From CAIKZJ01 sp964626015 (GTDB lineage Bacteria > Bacteroidota > Ignavibacteria > Tepidaquicellales > Tepidaquicellaceae), in contig CAZVCC010000046.1 of the NCBI GenBank assembly GCA_964626015.1, forward strand, positions 1 through 25,409: a DNA stretch of 25,409 nucleotides, in the 5' to 3' direction. Made by a program: the position numbers and the translations under genes. The stretch's first letter is position 1, and the number at the start of each line of letters is the position of its first letter. Shown here piece by piece: positions 1 through 7,687 of this stretch. The notes below the pieces were generated by a model. That model saw nothing but the letters and a program-made list of their open reading frames with translations. It did not search any database and had not been told where the DNA came from.

Positions 1-168
1 TGGCTGAATTTTGCAGGATTTTTACTTAAAGAAAAATAAGTGACGAAGTCAGGAGTAAAAACTCTTTTCAGAGGTGAATAAAACCATTATAATAATAACT
101 AGATAAAGTTGGTATATTTATTAATTCTCTAACTGCAAATAACACGAATAAAAATTCTTTTATAGTCA

Positions 169-202
169 GCACCATGTGCTTTATTACTAAAACACATGGT
201 GC
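169..202 (-). terminator. Candidate hairpin terminator of the peroxiredoxin operon
   Basis: A perfect 10-bp inverted repeat, GCACCATGTG (169-178) and CACATGGTGC (193-202), has a 14-nt loop and lies 8 bp beyond the peroxiredoxin stop codon. Read on the minus strand, the hairpin is followed by an AT-rich stretch but only by a delayed T-run, so it is an imperfect rho-independent terminator. It could also be a 3' stabilising stem. Confidence 0.5.
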
Positions 203-210
203 CGCTGTGT

Positions 211-918
211 TTATTTCTTCACTATCTTATCGAGTATTGTCTTCTCGGGAATTTCTTTTGTGCAGAAGAACCAGTCGTAACATTTCATCTTATCTTTGCT
301 TTCCATACGCTCTTTTGCTACACCGCAAGAACCTGCCGTTGGCACTATTACTTCATCACCAGGTCTCCAATCGGCAGGAGTAGCTATTTCAAATGCGTCT
401 GCCGCTTGCATTGCTATCAGCGCCCTGTACATCTCGTCAAAATTTCTTCCGAGACTTAAAGGATAGTATACTATCGCACGGATTATTCCTTTGGGATCTA
501 CGTAAAACACCGCTCTTACTGCCTTAGTCGAACTCTCACTTGGCTGTATCATTCCATACTTTCCTGCAACTTCCATCGTAATGTCTTCAATAAGCGGAAA
601 CTTAACCTCTACATCTTTCATGCCTTTGTATTCTATCTTATCTTTTATTGTTCTCAGCCATGCTATATGACTGTACAATCCATCAACCGAAAGCCCGACA
701 AGCTTACAGTTTGCTTTTGCAAACTTTTCTTCCATTGTTGCAAATGTCATAAATTCAGAGGTGCATACAGGGGTGAAATCAGCCGGATGGCTGAATAATA
801 TTACCCAGCTGCCTTTATAATCTGCAGGGAAATTAATCTCGCCCTGTGTTGTCACCGCCTTAAATTCTGGGGCTTTGTCGCCGATTCTCGGCATCGCAAT
901 TACTTTGTTTTCTTCCAT
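211..918 (-). CDS. Peroxiredoxin (Prx6-type thiol peroxidase)
   Basis: This 235-aa protein is a thioredoxin-fold peroxidase that reduces hydrogen peroxide and organic hydroperoxides in the cytoplasm. The peroxidatic cysteine is Cys52 in the PVCTSE motif, preceded by SHPADFTP. The long C-terminal arm has Cys198, Cys213 and Cys219. The last two sit in a CYDWFFC segment, as in the archaeal Prx6-subfamily enzymes (for example Aeropyrum pernix ApTPx), where the pair resolves the peroxidatic sulfenic acid. Length and the C-terminal extension fit that group rather than short AhpC or Bcp proteins. It is the last gene of a minus-strand run behind the NifX-like gene (51-bp gap), consistent with a redox/iron setting. 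The ATG at 918 gives the usual short tail before the RIGDKAPEF start of the domain; no clear Shine-Dalgarno is visible. Confidence 0.93.
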   Translation of the reverse strand: MEENKVIAMPRIGDKAPEFKAVTTQGEINFPADYKGSWVILFSHPADFTPVCTSEFMTFATMEEKFAKANCKLVGLSVDGLYSHIAWLRTIKDKIEYKGMKDVEVKFPLIEDITMEVAGKYGMIQPSESSTKAVRAVFYVDPKGIIRAIVYYPLSLGRNFDEMYRALIAMQAADAFEIATPADWRPGDEVIVPTAGSCGVAKERMESKDKMKCYDWFFCTKEIPEKTILDKIVKK

Positions 919-969
919 GGTTATATATTTTTAAATTTTTGAAAATGTGGGTTCTTCTTAATTAATAAT

Positions 970-1374
970 TCAATTACAATCAGCACCGTGTTGATGTCTG
1001 TGTTGGTGTTGATGATTATGTTCATGATGATGCTCATGTTCTTTGCACATTTCTCCGCTGTCTTTGATATTTCCGCTTAACCATTCATTTAATACACTTT
1101 TTACATCCCCTGAACACCCTCTTACGACTGCTATACCGTAATTGCTTAGCTTGTTTACAGCTCCGCCGCCAATATTTCCCGCAAGCATTACTTTTACACC
1201 TATTTGTGACAGTTTTTCTACAACATCTGACCTGCACCCGCAGCCATCAGGTGAAGAAATTATTTCCTCATGTATAATTTCTTTCTTATCATTTGTTGTA
1301 AACACCATAAAATATTCACAATGACCAAAATGGTCATCTATTTTTCCTGAATGTGTTGGAATTGCTACTTTCAT
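970..1374 (-). CDS. NifX/NifB-type cluster-binding protein with His-rich tail
   Basis: This 134-aa protein belongs to the dinitrogenase iron-molybdenum cofactor (NifX/NifY/NifB C-terminal) family. Residues 1-105 form the domain: MKVAIPTHSGKIDDHFGHC at the start, then a GCGCRSDVV segment and the AGNIGGGAVNKL glycine motif. Many stand-alone members occur in organisms without nitrogenase and their substrate is not firmly known; they are thought to bind Fe-S or Mo/Fe clusters. Residues from about 113 onward are an unusual His/Glu/Gln tail with more than ten histidines, which suggests metal binding or storage. It follows the cysteine synthase-like gene by 52 bp on the same strand. DUF134 regulators and NifX-like proteins are frequent neighbours in other genomes, so the partnership here is expected. 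No nif structural gene is in the window. Confidence 0.88.
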   Translation of the reverse strand: MKVAIPTHSGKIDDHFGHCEYFMVFTTNDKKEIIHEEIISSPDGCGCRSDVVEKLSQIGVKVMLAGNIGGGAVNKLSNYGIAVVRGCSGDVKSVLNEWLSGNIKDSGEMCKEHEHHHEHNHQHQHRHQHGADCN

Positions 1375-1426
1375 CTCGTTTTTCCTTATATAAATTTAAA
1401 ATGTAATTTTCTTATTAATAAATTGC

Positions 1427-2398
1427 TCATCTGTTTAAATCATGTTCTTCTAACCACCTGTCATTATGATACTTGGATAAATATCTCTCACCCGTGTCAC
1501 AAACAATAAACACGACAACAGCATTTTCATCAAGCTCCCTTGCTGCATTAAGCGCAGCATGAGCGGCTGTTCCCGATGAGGCTCCGCAAAAAATACCCTC
1601 TTCCAAAGATAGTCTTTTGCACATATTTATTGAATCTATGTCTTTAACAGCTACGATTTCATCCACGTAATCAAAATTTGTTATCGGGGGAATAATATCT
1701 GTTCCCAATCCTTCAATCTGATGCAGCGTTGTTTCCCCTATCTTTCCCGTTTCTTTAAATATTTTAAAGTTTGAACCTATAGGGTCTGCACCTATTACCT
1801 TTATGTTAGGATTTTTCTCCTTCAAATATTTAGAAGCTCCCGTTATAGTTCCTGCCGTTCCTACACCGCAGACAAAATGCGTTATCTTACCGTCCGTATC
1901 GTTCCATATTTCTGCACCCGTTCCGTAATAATGACTTAAAGGATTTGCACTATTAGCATATTGATTTAAATTGATTGCATTCGGTATTTCTTCGGAGAGA
2001 GCTTTCGCTTTATTCCTGTAATAGTCAGGTGAATCAGGCAGGGCTTCTTTCGGTACTATTACAACCTCAGCCCCGAGTGCCTTTAAATAATTTCTTTTCT
2101 CCTGTCCGATTTTGTCCGTCATTACAAGTATTACTCTGTATCCTTTAACGCGTCCCGCCAAAGCAAGACCTATACCCGTGTTTCCGCTCGTAGCCTCTAC
2201 GATAGTGTATCCGGGTTTCAATAAACCCCTTCTTTCCGCATCCTCTATCATTGCAAGCCCGACCCTGTCCTTAACGCTTCCCCCGGGATTAGCAAACTCT
2301 ATCTTGGCAAGTACCGTTGCCTTTATCCCTTTTGTAAGATGATTAATCCTTACAAGCGGAGTGTTGCCTATCAGTTCAAGTATGTTATTGTAGTACAT
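1427..2398 (-). CDS. PLP-dependent cysteine synthase / cystathionine beta-synthase-like enzyme
   Basis: This 323-aa fold-type II PLP enzyme covers only the catalytic domain. Lys43 in NPGGSVKDR is the Schiff-base lysine, SGNTG (71-75) binds the substrate carboxylate, and a GVGTAGTITG loop holds the PLP phosphate. Members make cysteine from O-acetylserine and sulfide or condense serine with homocysteine. Several segments, GADPIGS, EGLGTDIIPP and the closing LSKYHNDRWLE, are closer to cystathionine beta-synthase catalytic domains than to CysK, but the C-terminal CBS pair is absent. I therefore leave the exact reaction open. Its ATG directly follows the DUF134 stop codon (stop ends at 2399, start at 2398), so the two genes are almost certainly cotranscribed and translationally coupled. 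Cysteine supply would feed the Suf system downstream in the window. Confidence 0.92.
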   Translation of the reverse strand: MYYNNILELIGNTPLVRINHLTKGIKATVLAKIEFANPGGSVKDRVGLAMIEDAERRGLLKPGYTIVEATSGNTGIGLALAGRVKGYRVILVMTDKIGQEKRNYLKALGAEVVIVPKEALPDSPDYYRNKAKALSEEIPNAINLNQYANSANPLSHYYGTGAEIWNDTDGKITHFVCGVGTAGTITGASKYLKEKNPNIKVIGADPIGSNFKIFKETGKIGETTLHQIEGLGTDIIPPITNFDYVDEIVAVKDIDSINMCKRLSLEEGIFCGASSGTAAHAALNAARELDENAVVVFIVCDTGERYLSKYHNDRWLEEHDLNR

Positions 2399-2836
2399 TT
2401 ATTTATTGTTTGTTTTTGAGAAAATATCAGGTTTAATCTTTGTTCTCTTTACTTTATTACACCTCGGACAGTTATTGTTGTTCATTAACTTGTCTTTCAG
2501 AAGATAGTTGTTCTTGCAAATCCTGCACTTACGGTTATTGGCTTTTCCAAATGTATAACTTCCTCCATCAATTTTGATTGCTTTACCGTAAAGAATTGCT
2601 TCTGTAATTTTAAAATGTGCCTTTTCAACAATTCTTCCAAGCGTCTGCCTTGATATACCCATTTTCTCAGCCGCATCTTCCTGATACAGCTTCTTTATGT
2701 CGGTCAATGTTATGGCTTCCAGCTCATCAATAGTTAATATAACCTCTTCAAGCTCCCTTAAAGGAACCCCCCTTGGTTTGTAATAGCTTGATTCAGGGCT
2801 GCAGGAAACCCTTCTTATTTTTTCTGGTCTTGGCAT
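2399..2836 (-). CDS. DUF134 family predicted DNA-binding protein with C-terminal zinc ribbon
   Basis: Starting at the ATG at 2836 gives 145 aa beginning MPRPEKIRRV, the canonical start of the DUF134 family; the frame is open for 12 more codons upstream, but that extension looks non-coding. The family is a predicted helix-turn-helix regulator. The HTH lies around residues 50-72 (YQEDAAEKMGISRQTLGRIV), after the conserved RGVPLRELEEVILTIDELEA stretch. Residues 104-126 add two CxxC pairs (Cys104, Cys107, Cys123, Cys126) spaced like a zinc ribbon. It is first in the minus-strand run with the cysteine synthase-like, NifX-like and peroxiredoxin genes, which it may control; that role is inferred from position. 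It diverges from cydA across 123 bp. Confidence 0.88.
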   Translation of the reverse strand: MPRPEKIRRVSCSPESSYYKPRGVPLRELEEVILTIDELEAITLTDIKKLYQEDAAEKMGISRQTLGRIVEKAHFKITEAILYGKAIKIDGGSYTFGKANNRKCRICKNNYLLKDKLMNNNNCPRCNKVKRTKIKPDIFSKTNNK

Positions 2837-2914
2837 TATATACAATATGGGCATATGCTCATAATAAATCAAGGCATATTTCTTGCCGGTTTTATAAAGT
2901 AAATTGTACTATGT

Positions 2915-2933
2915 TATAATCAAAATTCTTGAT
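2915..2933 (+). promoter_or_regulatory. Possible cydA promoter with overlapping inverted repeat
   Basis: A TATAAT hexamer lies at 2915-2920, with a weak TTTATA-like -35 about 17-18 bp upstream. It overlaps an inverted repeat, ATCAA-aattc-TTGAT (2919-2933), that ends 26 bp before the cydA ATG. The half-sites are the FNR half-sites in reversed order, so I do not call it an FNR box. An operator overlapping the -10 would suit repression of cydAB. The region is AT-rich and the match could be chance. Confidence 0.3.
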
Positions 2934-2959
2934 AATTTTACTTAATCTTATTCTGATAT

Positions 2960-4330
2960 ATGGATACTGAAATATTATCACGGATTCAATTTGCTTTTAC
3001 TATTGCTTTTCATTACATATACCCTCCTATTAGTATTGGGCTCGGGGTGCTTCTTGTTATCATGGAGGGGATGTATATCAAAACGAAGAATAAAACGTAT
3101 GAACAGATAACTAAATTTTGGATTAAAATTTTTGCCCTTGTGTTCGCAATGGGGGTTGCAACCGGCATCGTTATGGAATTTGAATTCGGAACAAACTGGG
3201 CAACTTATTCAAGGTTTGTTGGAGATGTCTTTGGAAGCGCTTTAGCAGCGGAAGGAATATTTGCTTTCTTTCTTGAATCGGGTTTTCTCGCTATTCTTGT
3301 CTTTGGATGGAATAGGGTTTCCCCTAAAATGCACTTCTTTTCTACTATCATGGTTTCACTCGGCTCTATGCTTAGTGCCGTCTGGATTGTTGTTGCTAAT
3401 TCATGGCAGCAAACTCCCGCAGGATTTCATATCGTTAACAATAATGGAGCCCTAAGGGCTGAAATTATCGATTTCTGGGCGATGGTTTTTAATCCTTCAT
3501 CCGTGGATAGGCTGCTGCATACACTTTCAGGTGCATGGCTTACAGGTGCCTTTCTTGTTCTCAGCGTCTCAGCGTTTTATCTGCTAAAAAACAAACACCA
3601 GGATTTTGCAAAAAAGTCTATTAAAATTGCTCTTGGACTTGCAATGTTTGCGTCGCTTTTTCAACTCTTTACTGGTCATCAAAGCGCAATTGGTGTCAGC
3701 AAAAATCAACCCGCAAAACTTGCTGCCTTCGAAGGACATTACAATACATCATCAGCACCTCTTTATCTTTTTGGCTGGGTTGACGATAGCCGGCAAAAAG
3801 TTAATTTTAGCATTGCTATCCCGGGTATGCTGAGCTACCTCGTTCATGGAGATTCAAAAACACCAACTACTGGTTTGAATGAGTTTAGCAGTGAAGATAG
3901 ACCTCCTGTAAATCTTGTGTTTCAAACGTATCATATCATGGTATCCATTGGTATGACTTTGATTTTTATAAGCGTGCTGTCAATATTCATGCTTCGCAAA
4001 GAGCGTCTCTTTAAAAATAAAATTATGCTTAAAGTTCTTATAGCGTCTGTACTTCTGCCGCAGGCAGCAAATCAACTCGGGTGGGTTTCAGCTGAAGTCG
4101 GCAGGCAGCCGTGGATAGTTTATAATTTGCTTCGTACAAAGGATGCCTTTTCAAAATCGGTTTCCGGAAACGAGGTGCTTTTCTCTCTAATATTATTTCT
4201 TCTTATCTATGCCCTGTTGTTTTTGCTCTTTTTATTCTTGCTCGATAGAAAAATTAAACATGGTCCCGGTATAAGTGAAATTTCTGATGAGGTTTATTCT
4301 TCTCAGAAAGCAATGATTAAAAATAATTAA
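2960..4330 (+). CDS. cydA: Cytochrome bd ubiquinol oxidase subunit I
   Basis: This 456-aa multi-spanning membrane protein is subunit I of the bd-type quinol oxidase, which oxidises quinol and reduces O2 to water with high affinity. Family residues are visible: His18 (the high-spin haem b595 ligand region), Glu99 and Glu107 in the AAEGIFAFFLESGF helix, His187 (haem b558), Lys253 and Glu258 in the quinol-binding loop, Met327 in the FQTYHIMV segment, and the GRQPW motif at 381-385. The loop between Lys253 and GRQPW is short, so this is the short Q-loop form rather than the long E. coli type. cydB follows after 6 bp. No cydX or cydDC is next to it. Such oxidases also help against peroxide and nitric oxide, which suits the neighbouring stress genes. 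Confidence 0.97.
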   Translation: MDTEILSRIQFAFTIAFHYIYPPISIGLGVLLVIMEGMYIKTKNKTYEQITKFWIKIFALVFAMGVATGIVMEFEFGTNWATYSRFVGDVFGSALAAEGIFAFFLESGFLAILVFGWNRVSPKMHFFSTIMVSLGSMLSAVWIVVANSWQQTPAGFHIVNNNGALRAEIIDFWAMVFNPSSVDRLLHTLSGAWLTGAFLVLSVSAFYLLKNKHQDFAKKSIKIALGLAMFASLFQLFTGHQSAIGVSKNQPAKLAAFEGHYNTSSAPLYLFGWVDDSRQKVNFSIAIPGMLSYLVHGDSKTPTTGLNEFSSEDRPPVNLVFQTYHIMVSIGMTLIFISVLSIFMLRKERLFKNKIMLKVLIASVLLPQAANQLGWVSAEVGRQPWIVYNLLRTKDAFSKSVSGNEVLFSLILFLLIYALLFLLFLFLLDRKIKHGPGISEISDEVYSSQKAMIKNN

Positions 4331-4336
4331 ATTATT

Positions 4337-5353
4337 ATGGATTTAAATATTATCTGGTTTATTCTGGTTGGAATTTTGCTTACTGGATATGCTATCCTTG
4401 ACGGGTTCGACCTTGGCGTTGGTGCTTTACACCTGCTTACAAAAGGAGATTTGAATCGGAGAATTTCAATCAATTCTATCGGTCCGGTTTGGGATGGAAA
4501 TGAGGTATGGCTCGTAACTGGTGGAGGAGCACTGTTTGCAGCATTTCCCGATGTTTATGCAACGGTTTTCTCTGGCTTCTATATTGCCTTCATGCTTCTT
4601 CTGTTTTTTCTGATATTTCGTGCCGTCGCTATTGAGTTCAGAAGTAAACAGGAAAATATAAAATGGAGAGCTTGGTGGGATAGAGCATTCAGTTTTTCAA
4701 GTATCTTCATCGCTTTCCTTATGGGTGTTGCCTTGGGAAATATTATTACGGGTATCGCAATCGGATATGATAAAGAATATGCCGGTACTTTTCTCCAACT
4801 GTTAAACCCGTATTCATTACTCGTTGGTATTACGACCGTCTCATTGTTTATGATGCATGGTGCAATATACCTTGTTATGAAAACCGATGGGGACCTCCAG
4901 ATTCAAATAAGAGGCTGGGTTAATAATACAATTATTTTCTTTACTATCTGTTTTGTCACTACTACCATGGCAACCTTAATCTATTATCCCGCTATGGTAA
5001 ACCATTTTAAAGAATTTCCACCATTCTTTCTTCTGGCAATCATTACTATGCTTGCAATTGCAAACATTCCCAGAGAAATTCATCATGGCAAAGAGTTCAG
5101 AGCGTTTTTGTCATCTTCTGCAACAATAGCTATGCTTCTGGTGCTGTTTGCAATAGGCATTTTCCCGAACCTTGTTTTGTCAAACCTTAATCCCGAATAC
5201 AGTCTGAACATATACAACGCAGCATCTTCGCAAAAGACATTAATGATTATGCTTATTATGGCTATTATAGGTATGCCTTTCGTGATAACTTATACGGTAA
5301 TAATTCAGAAAGTTTATAAAGGTAAAGTTAAAATTGATGAGATGAGTTACTAA
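4337..5353 (+). CDS. cydB: Cytochrome bd ubiquinol oxidase subunit II
   Basis: This 338-aa integral membrane protein pairs with CydA to form the bd oxidase. The N-terminal helix contains GYAILDGFDLGVGALHLL with Asp22 and Asp25, and is followed by GPVWDGNEVWLVTGGGALFAAFP, both hallmark CydB segments linked to the proton pathway and subunit contact. About eight hydrophobic segments are seen along the chain, as expected. The ATG lies 6 bp after the cydA stop and no ribosome site is evident, so translation is likely coupled. Downstream, 286 bp of AT-rich sequence separate it from the cytochrome gene, so the two are probably separate transcripts. Confidence 0.97.
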   Translation: MDLNIIWFILVGILLTGYAILDGFDLGVGALHLLTKGDLNRRISINSIGPVWDGNEVWLVTGGGALFAAFPDVYATVFSGFYIAFMLLLFFLIFRAVAIEFRSKQENIKWRAWWDRAFSFSSIFIAFLMGVALGNIITGIAIGYDKEYAGTFLQLLNPYSLLVGITTVSLFMMHGAIYLVMKTDGDLQIQIRGWVNNTIIFFTICFVTTTMATLIYYPAMVNHFKEFPPFFLLAIITMLAIANIPREIHHGKEFRAFLSSSATIAMLLVLFAIGIFPNLVLSNLNPEYSLNIYNAASSQKTLMIMLIMAIIGMPFVITYTVIIQKVYKGKVKIDEMSY

Positions 5354-5639
5354 TCACATCAACGATGTAAAAAAATGTTTGCCTCATCAAAACAGAGTTT
5401 TATTTAACTATTCGAAATAAATACATAATTTATTAATTGTTTTATGATTCTTCCGAAAAAATAAAAACCTTGCTAAAGCGTATATATTTTCTACACTAAT
5501 TTTAGCTTTTGTAGAGATTTTCCCTAACGGTTGGATTTGATAGCTAAAACTAACACAAATTTGATTGTTCATGCGGCACAAATATTGCACCGTTATTATA
5601 TAGAAAATGATTTTTTAAACTTAAAGAGGAATAAAAATT

Positions 5640-7040
5640 ATGAAAAAACTTACAGTGTTATCTTTGTTCGTAATAATACTCACCTTTCTTATTACAGATT
5701 TTACGTTAGCACAGTCCACGAGTTTTCATATGTTAAGAAAGGGACATGCAAACTTTTATGCATCAACAAACGGTGGGTTTGAAACGTTGTCAAACATACC
5801 AATAAATTCGCTTAGATGTTTAAAATGCCATCCCGGAAAATTAGCAAACAACACCCCTATAGATACGGCAACGTATCAGCCGGGTTGTAATGATTGCCAT
5901 AATTTTTCACTGGGTAATACTGTGCCCGATTCTTTATGCAGAAGATGTCACAGCAGGCAAAAGGTCGAAATGGCAAATTATACAGATAAACACAGAAGTG
6001 CGGGTATGACTTGTGTAACATGTCATATTAAAGATGAGCTGCATGCAGATGCTACGCCATATTTCTCTGGGTTTGACACTGTACAGGGAAAAACCTGTCA
6101 AACCATTGGATGCCACAATGTAATTCCAGTAACACCAAACAACACTTATGCCCACTCGACCCACAATTCAACAGTAGAGTGCGCGGCTTGCCACGCGAGG
6201 TCACAAATAACGTGTTATAATTGTCATTTTGAGACAGAAATTTGGTCAGGTATGAGAGGATTTAAAAGACCTATAGCACAGTTCAAAGGATTCATAATGC
6301 TTGCAAGACTGACAAAGACGGGAAAAGTAGGTATTGTAAACTACCAGTCAATAATTTATCAGGGTAATAAAACATTTAATGCGTGGGGACCCTACTATCC
6401 GCATACAATAATGTCTAAGGATTCAACGAGGGCATGCACCGAATGTCACAACAATGCAAACATGAATGAATATAACACAACTCAGCATATTTATGTAGCA
6501 AAGTGGGATTCGACATCAACACCTAAAAAGATAGTACATAAACAAGGTGTGATACCAATTCCGCCGGATTATCAAACATCGTTGATTTTTGATTTTGCAA
6601 ACTACATCGGAAGAGTAGATACAGCCTATACAAATCCTGCAATGTGGGCATTCGCGAAAACGGGATTAACAGGTCAGCAGATGCTGTCACGATACGTAAT
6701 GCCTTTGACTGCCGCTCAAATGACTAAACTTGGTTCGACGATTGGAATAACACCGATTGGAAATGTGATACCGGGTAAATATGACATATCACAGAATTAT
6801 CCAAATCCATTCAATCCGACAACAAAAATCAGATTCAGTATTCCGAAGGCATCTAGTGTGAGTATCAGAGTGTATGATGCATTAGGAAAGGAAGTTTCTG
6901 CATTAATTGAAAATGAATATTTAAAAGCAGGCAGTTACGAAGTTAATTTTATTGGAACAAATCTGAACAGTGGAGTTTATTTCTATAAATTTACTACACT
7001 CGATTTCTCTAAAACGATGAAAATGATGTTGCTTAAGTAA
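5640..7040 (+). CDS. Secreted multiheme c-type cytochrome with T9SS sorting domain
   Basis: This 466-aa protein starts with a signal peptide (residues 1-24, cleavage after LA before QSTS). Residues 60-270 hold eight haem c attachment motifs: seven CxxCH (Cys60, 83, 100, 125, 181, 192, 266) and one CX4CH (Cys153, CQTIGCH). Residues 380-466 are a T9SS C-terminal domain with QNYPNPFNPTTKI, VYDALGKEV and GVYFYKF blocks. The haems would be attached in the periplasm and the protein then passed through the outer membrane, so it is probably a cell-surface or extracellular electron carrier. The specific partner is unknown. An AGAGGA ribosome site (5625-5630) lies 9 nt before the ATG. It follows cydAB but is separated by 286 bp; a terminator follows at 7068. 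The haem region resembles small multiheme cytochrome families but I do not assign it to one. Confidence 0.9.
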   Translation: MKKLTVLSLFVIILTFLITDFTLAQSTSFHMLRKGHANFYASTNGGFETLSNIPINSLRCLKCHPGKLANNTPIDTATYQPGCNDCHNFSLGNTVPDSLCRRCHSRQKVEMANYTDKHRSAGMTCVTCHIKDELHADATPYFSGFDTVQGKTCQTIGCHNVIPVTPNNTYAHSTHNSTVECAACHARSQITCYNCHFETEIWSGMRGFKRPIAQFKGFIMLARLTKTGKVGIVNYQSIIYQGNKTFNAWGPYYPHTIMSKDSTRACTECHNNANMNEYNTTQHIYVAKWDSTSTPKKIVHKQGVIPIPPDYQTSLIFDFANYIGRVDTAYTNPAMWAFAKTGLTGQQMLSRYVMPLTAAQMTKLGSTIGITPIGNVIPGKYDISQNYPNPFNPTTKIRFSIPKASSVSIRVYDALGKEVSALIENEYLKAGSYEVNFIGTNLNSGVYFYKFTTLDFSKTMKMMLLK

Positions 7041-7067
7041 GTAATATTTTCATAATACAAGCTAAAA

Positions 7068-7095
7068 AGGGACTGAAATTTTTTATCAGTCCCTT
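7068..7095. terminator. Bidirectional rho-independent terminator
   Basis: A perfect 10-bp stem, AAGGGACTGA (7068-7077) and TCAGTCCCTT (7086-7095), encloses an 8-nt AT loop. It is flanked by A-runs on the left and a T-rich CCTTTT on the right, so it can terminate both ways. It lies between the convergent cytochrome (stop 7040) and bacterioferritin (stop 7132) genes. Confidence 0.85.
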
Positions 7096-7131
7096 CCTTT
7101 TAAAATATCGTTCTTTGCGTCAATCAGAAGG

Positions 7132-7644
7132 TTAAACGCCTTCAGGCTTGCCTGTCGCGGGTCTTATTGCGACCGTCTTGCTCCTTTCTATTGATTGCAA
7201 TGCAAGATAGTTGTCGCCAAACTTAAGCATGTTTTCCGTCTCATCGTCATATTGTGAAAAATGTTTTTCCTCATCTTCAACCAGCGTCTCAAAAAGTTTC
7301 TTTGAAACTGAATCCGCATTCTGTGCACATTCATTCGCCCATTTGTTGTATGCATCAGCACTGCTTGTTTCCATCTCTTTTGCCATCTTGAGCATCTCTT
7401 TTACTTCGTGAATTTTCTTTACTTCGTTTAATGCCGTCAATTCAATCTCGCCCTTCAGAAATAATATTCTGTCGGCTAATAGTTCTATATGCATCATTTC
7501 TTCTATTGCGGTTTTCTTAAAAAGACTCGCAAGCAGGTCATATCCCTGATCGTCGCAGTGGAAATGAAAATACATATATTGATGAACCGCTGAGAGTTCA
7601 TCCGCTACTGCTTTGTTTAAAAGCTCAATACTCTTTTCTTTCAT
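7132..7644 (-). CDS. Bacterioferritin-type ferritin-like iron storage protein
   Basis: This 170-aa four-helix protein stores iron by ferroxidase oxidation of Fe(II). All six di-iron ligands of the bacterioferritin site are in place: Glu16 (ADELSAVHQY), Glu49 and His52 (EEMMHIE), Glu92, and Glu125 with His128 (EDEEKH). Met50, which matches the haem-binding Met52 of E. coli Bfr, is also present, as is the DRILFLKG segment that follows. It is about 12 residues longer than E. coli Bfr, with a C-terminal extension ending ATGKPEGV. An AAAGGA ribosome site lies close to the ATG. It follows the GH26-like gene by 43 bp on the same strand, so it may be read through from that operon as well as having its own promoter. 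It fits the iron/oxidative-stress theme of the region. Confidence 0.9.
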   Translation of the reverse strand: MKEKSIELLNKAVADELSAVHQYMYFHFHCDDQGYDLLASLFKKTAIEEMMHIELLADRILFLKGEIELTALNEVKKIHEVKEMLKMAKEMETSSADAYNKWANECAQNADSVSKKLFETLVEDEEKHFSQYDDETENMLKFGDNYLALQSIERSKTVAIRPATGKPEGV

Positions 7645-7687
7645 TATTTTTTCCTTTTTAAATTTTTTAATAATTTGTCTTAATATT

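Noticed and set aside
1..39. Open frame from the window edge reading WLNFAGFLLKEK then a stop on the plus strand
   Set aside because: Twelve codons from the edge are too few to support a gene end, and the small GAGT-AAAA-ACTC stem after it is too weak to count as a terminator.
970..1374. Nitrogen-fixation role for the NifX-like gene
   Set aside because: No nifHDK, nifE or nifN gene is in the window, and stand-alone family members are common in non-fixing bacteria.
5355..5367. Small hairpin ACATC-aac-GATGT after cydB
   Set aside because: A 5-bp stem followed by an A-run on the plus strand is not a convincing terminator.
5408..5590. 60-codon frame on the minus strand between cydB and the cytochrome
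   Set aside because: AT-rich, no family motif, no ribosome site, and composition like the surrounding spacer.
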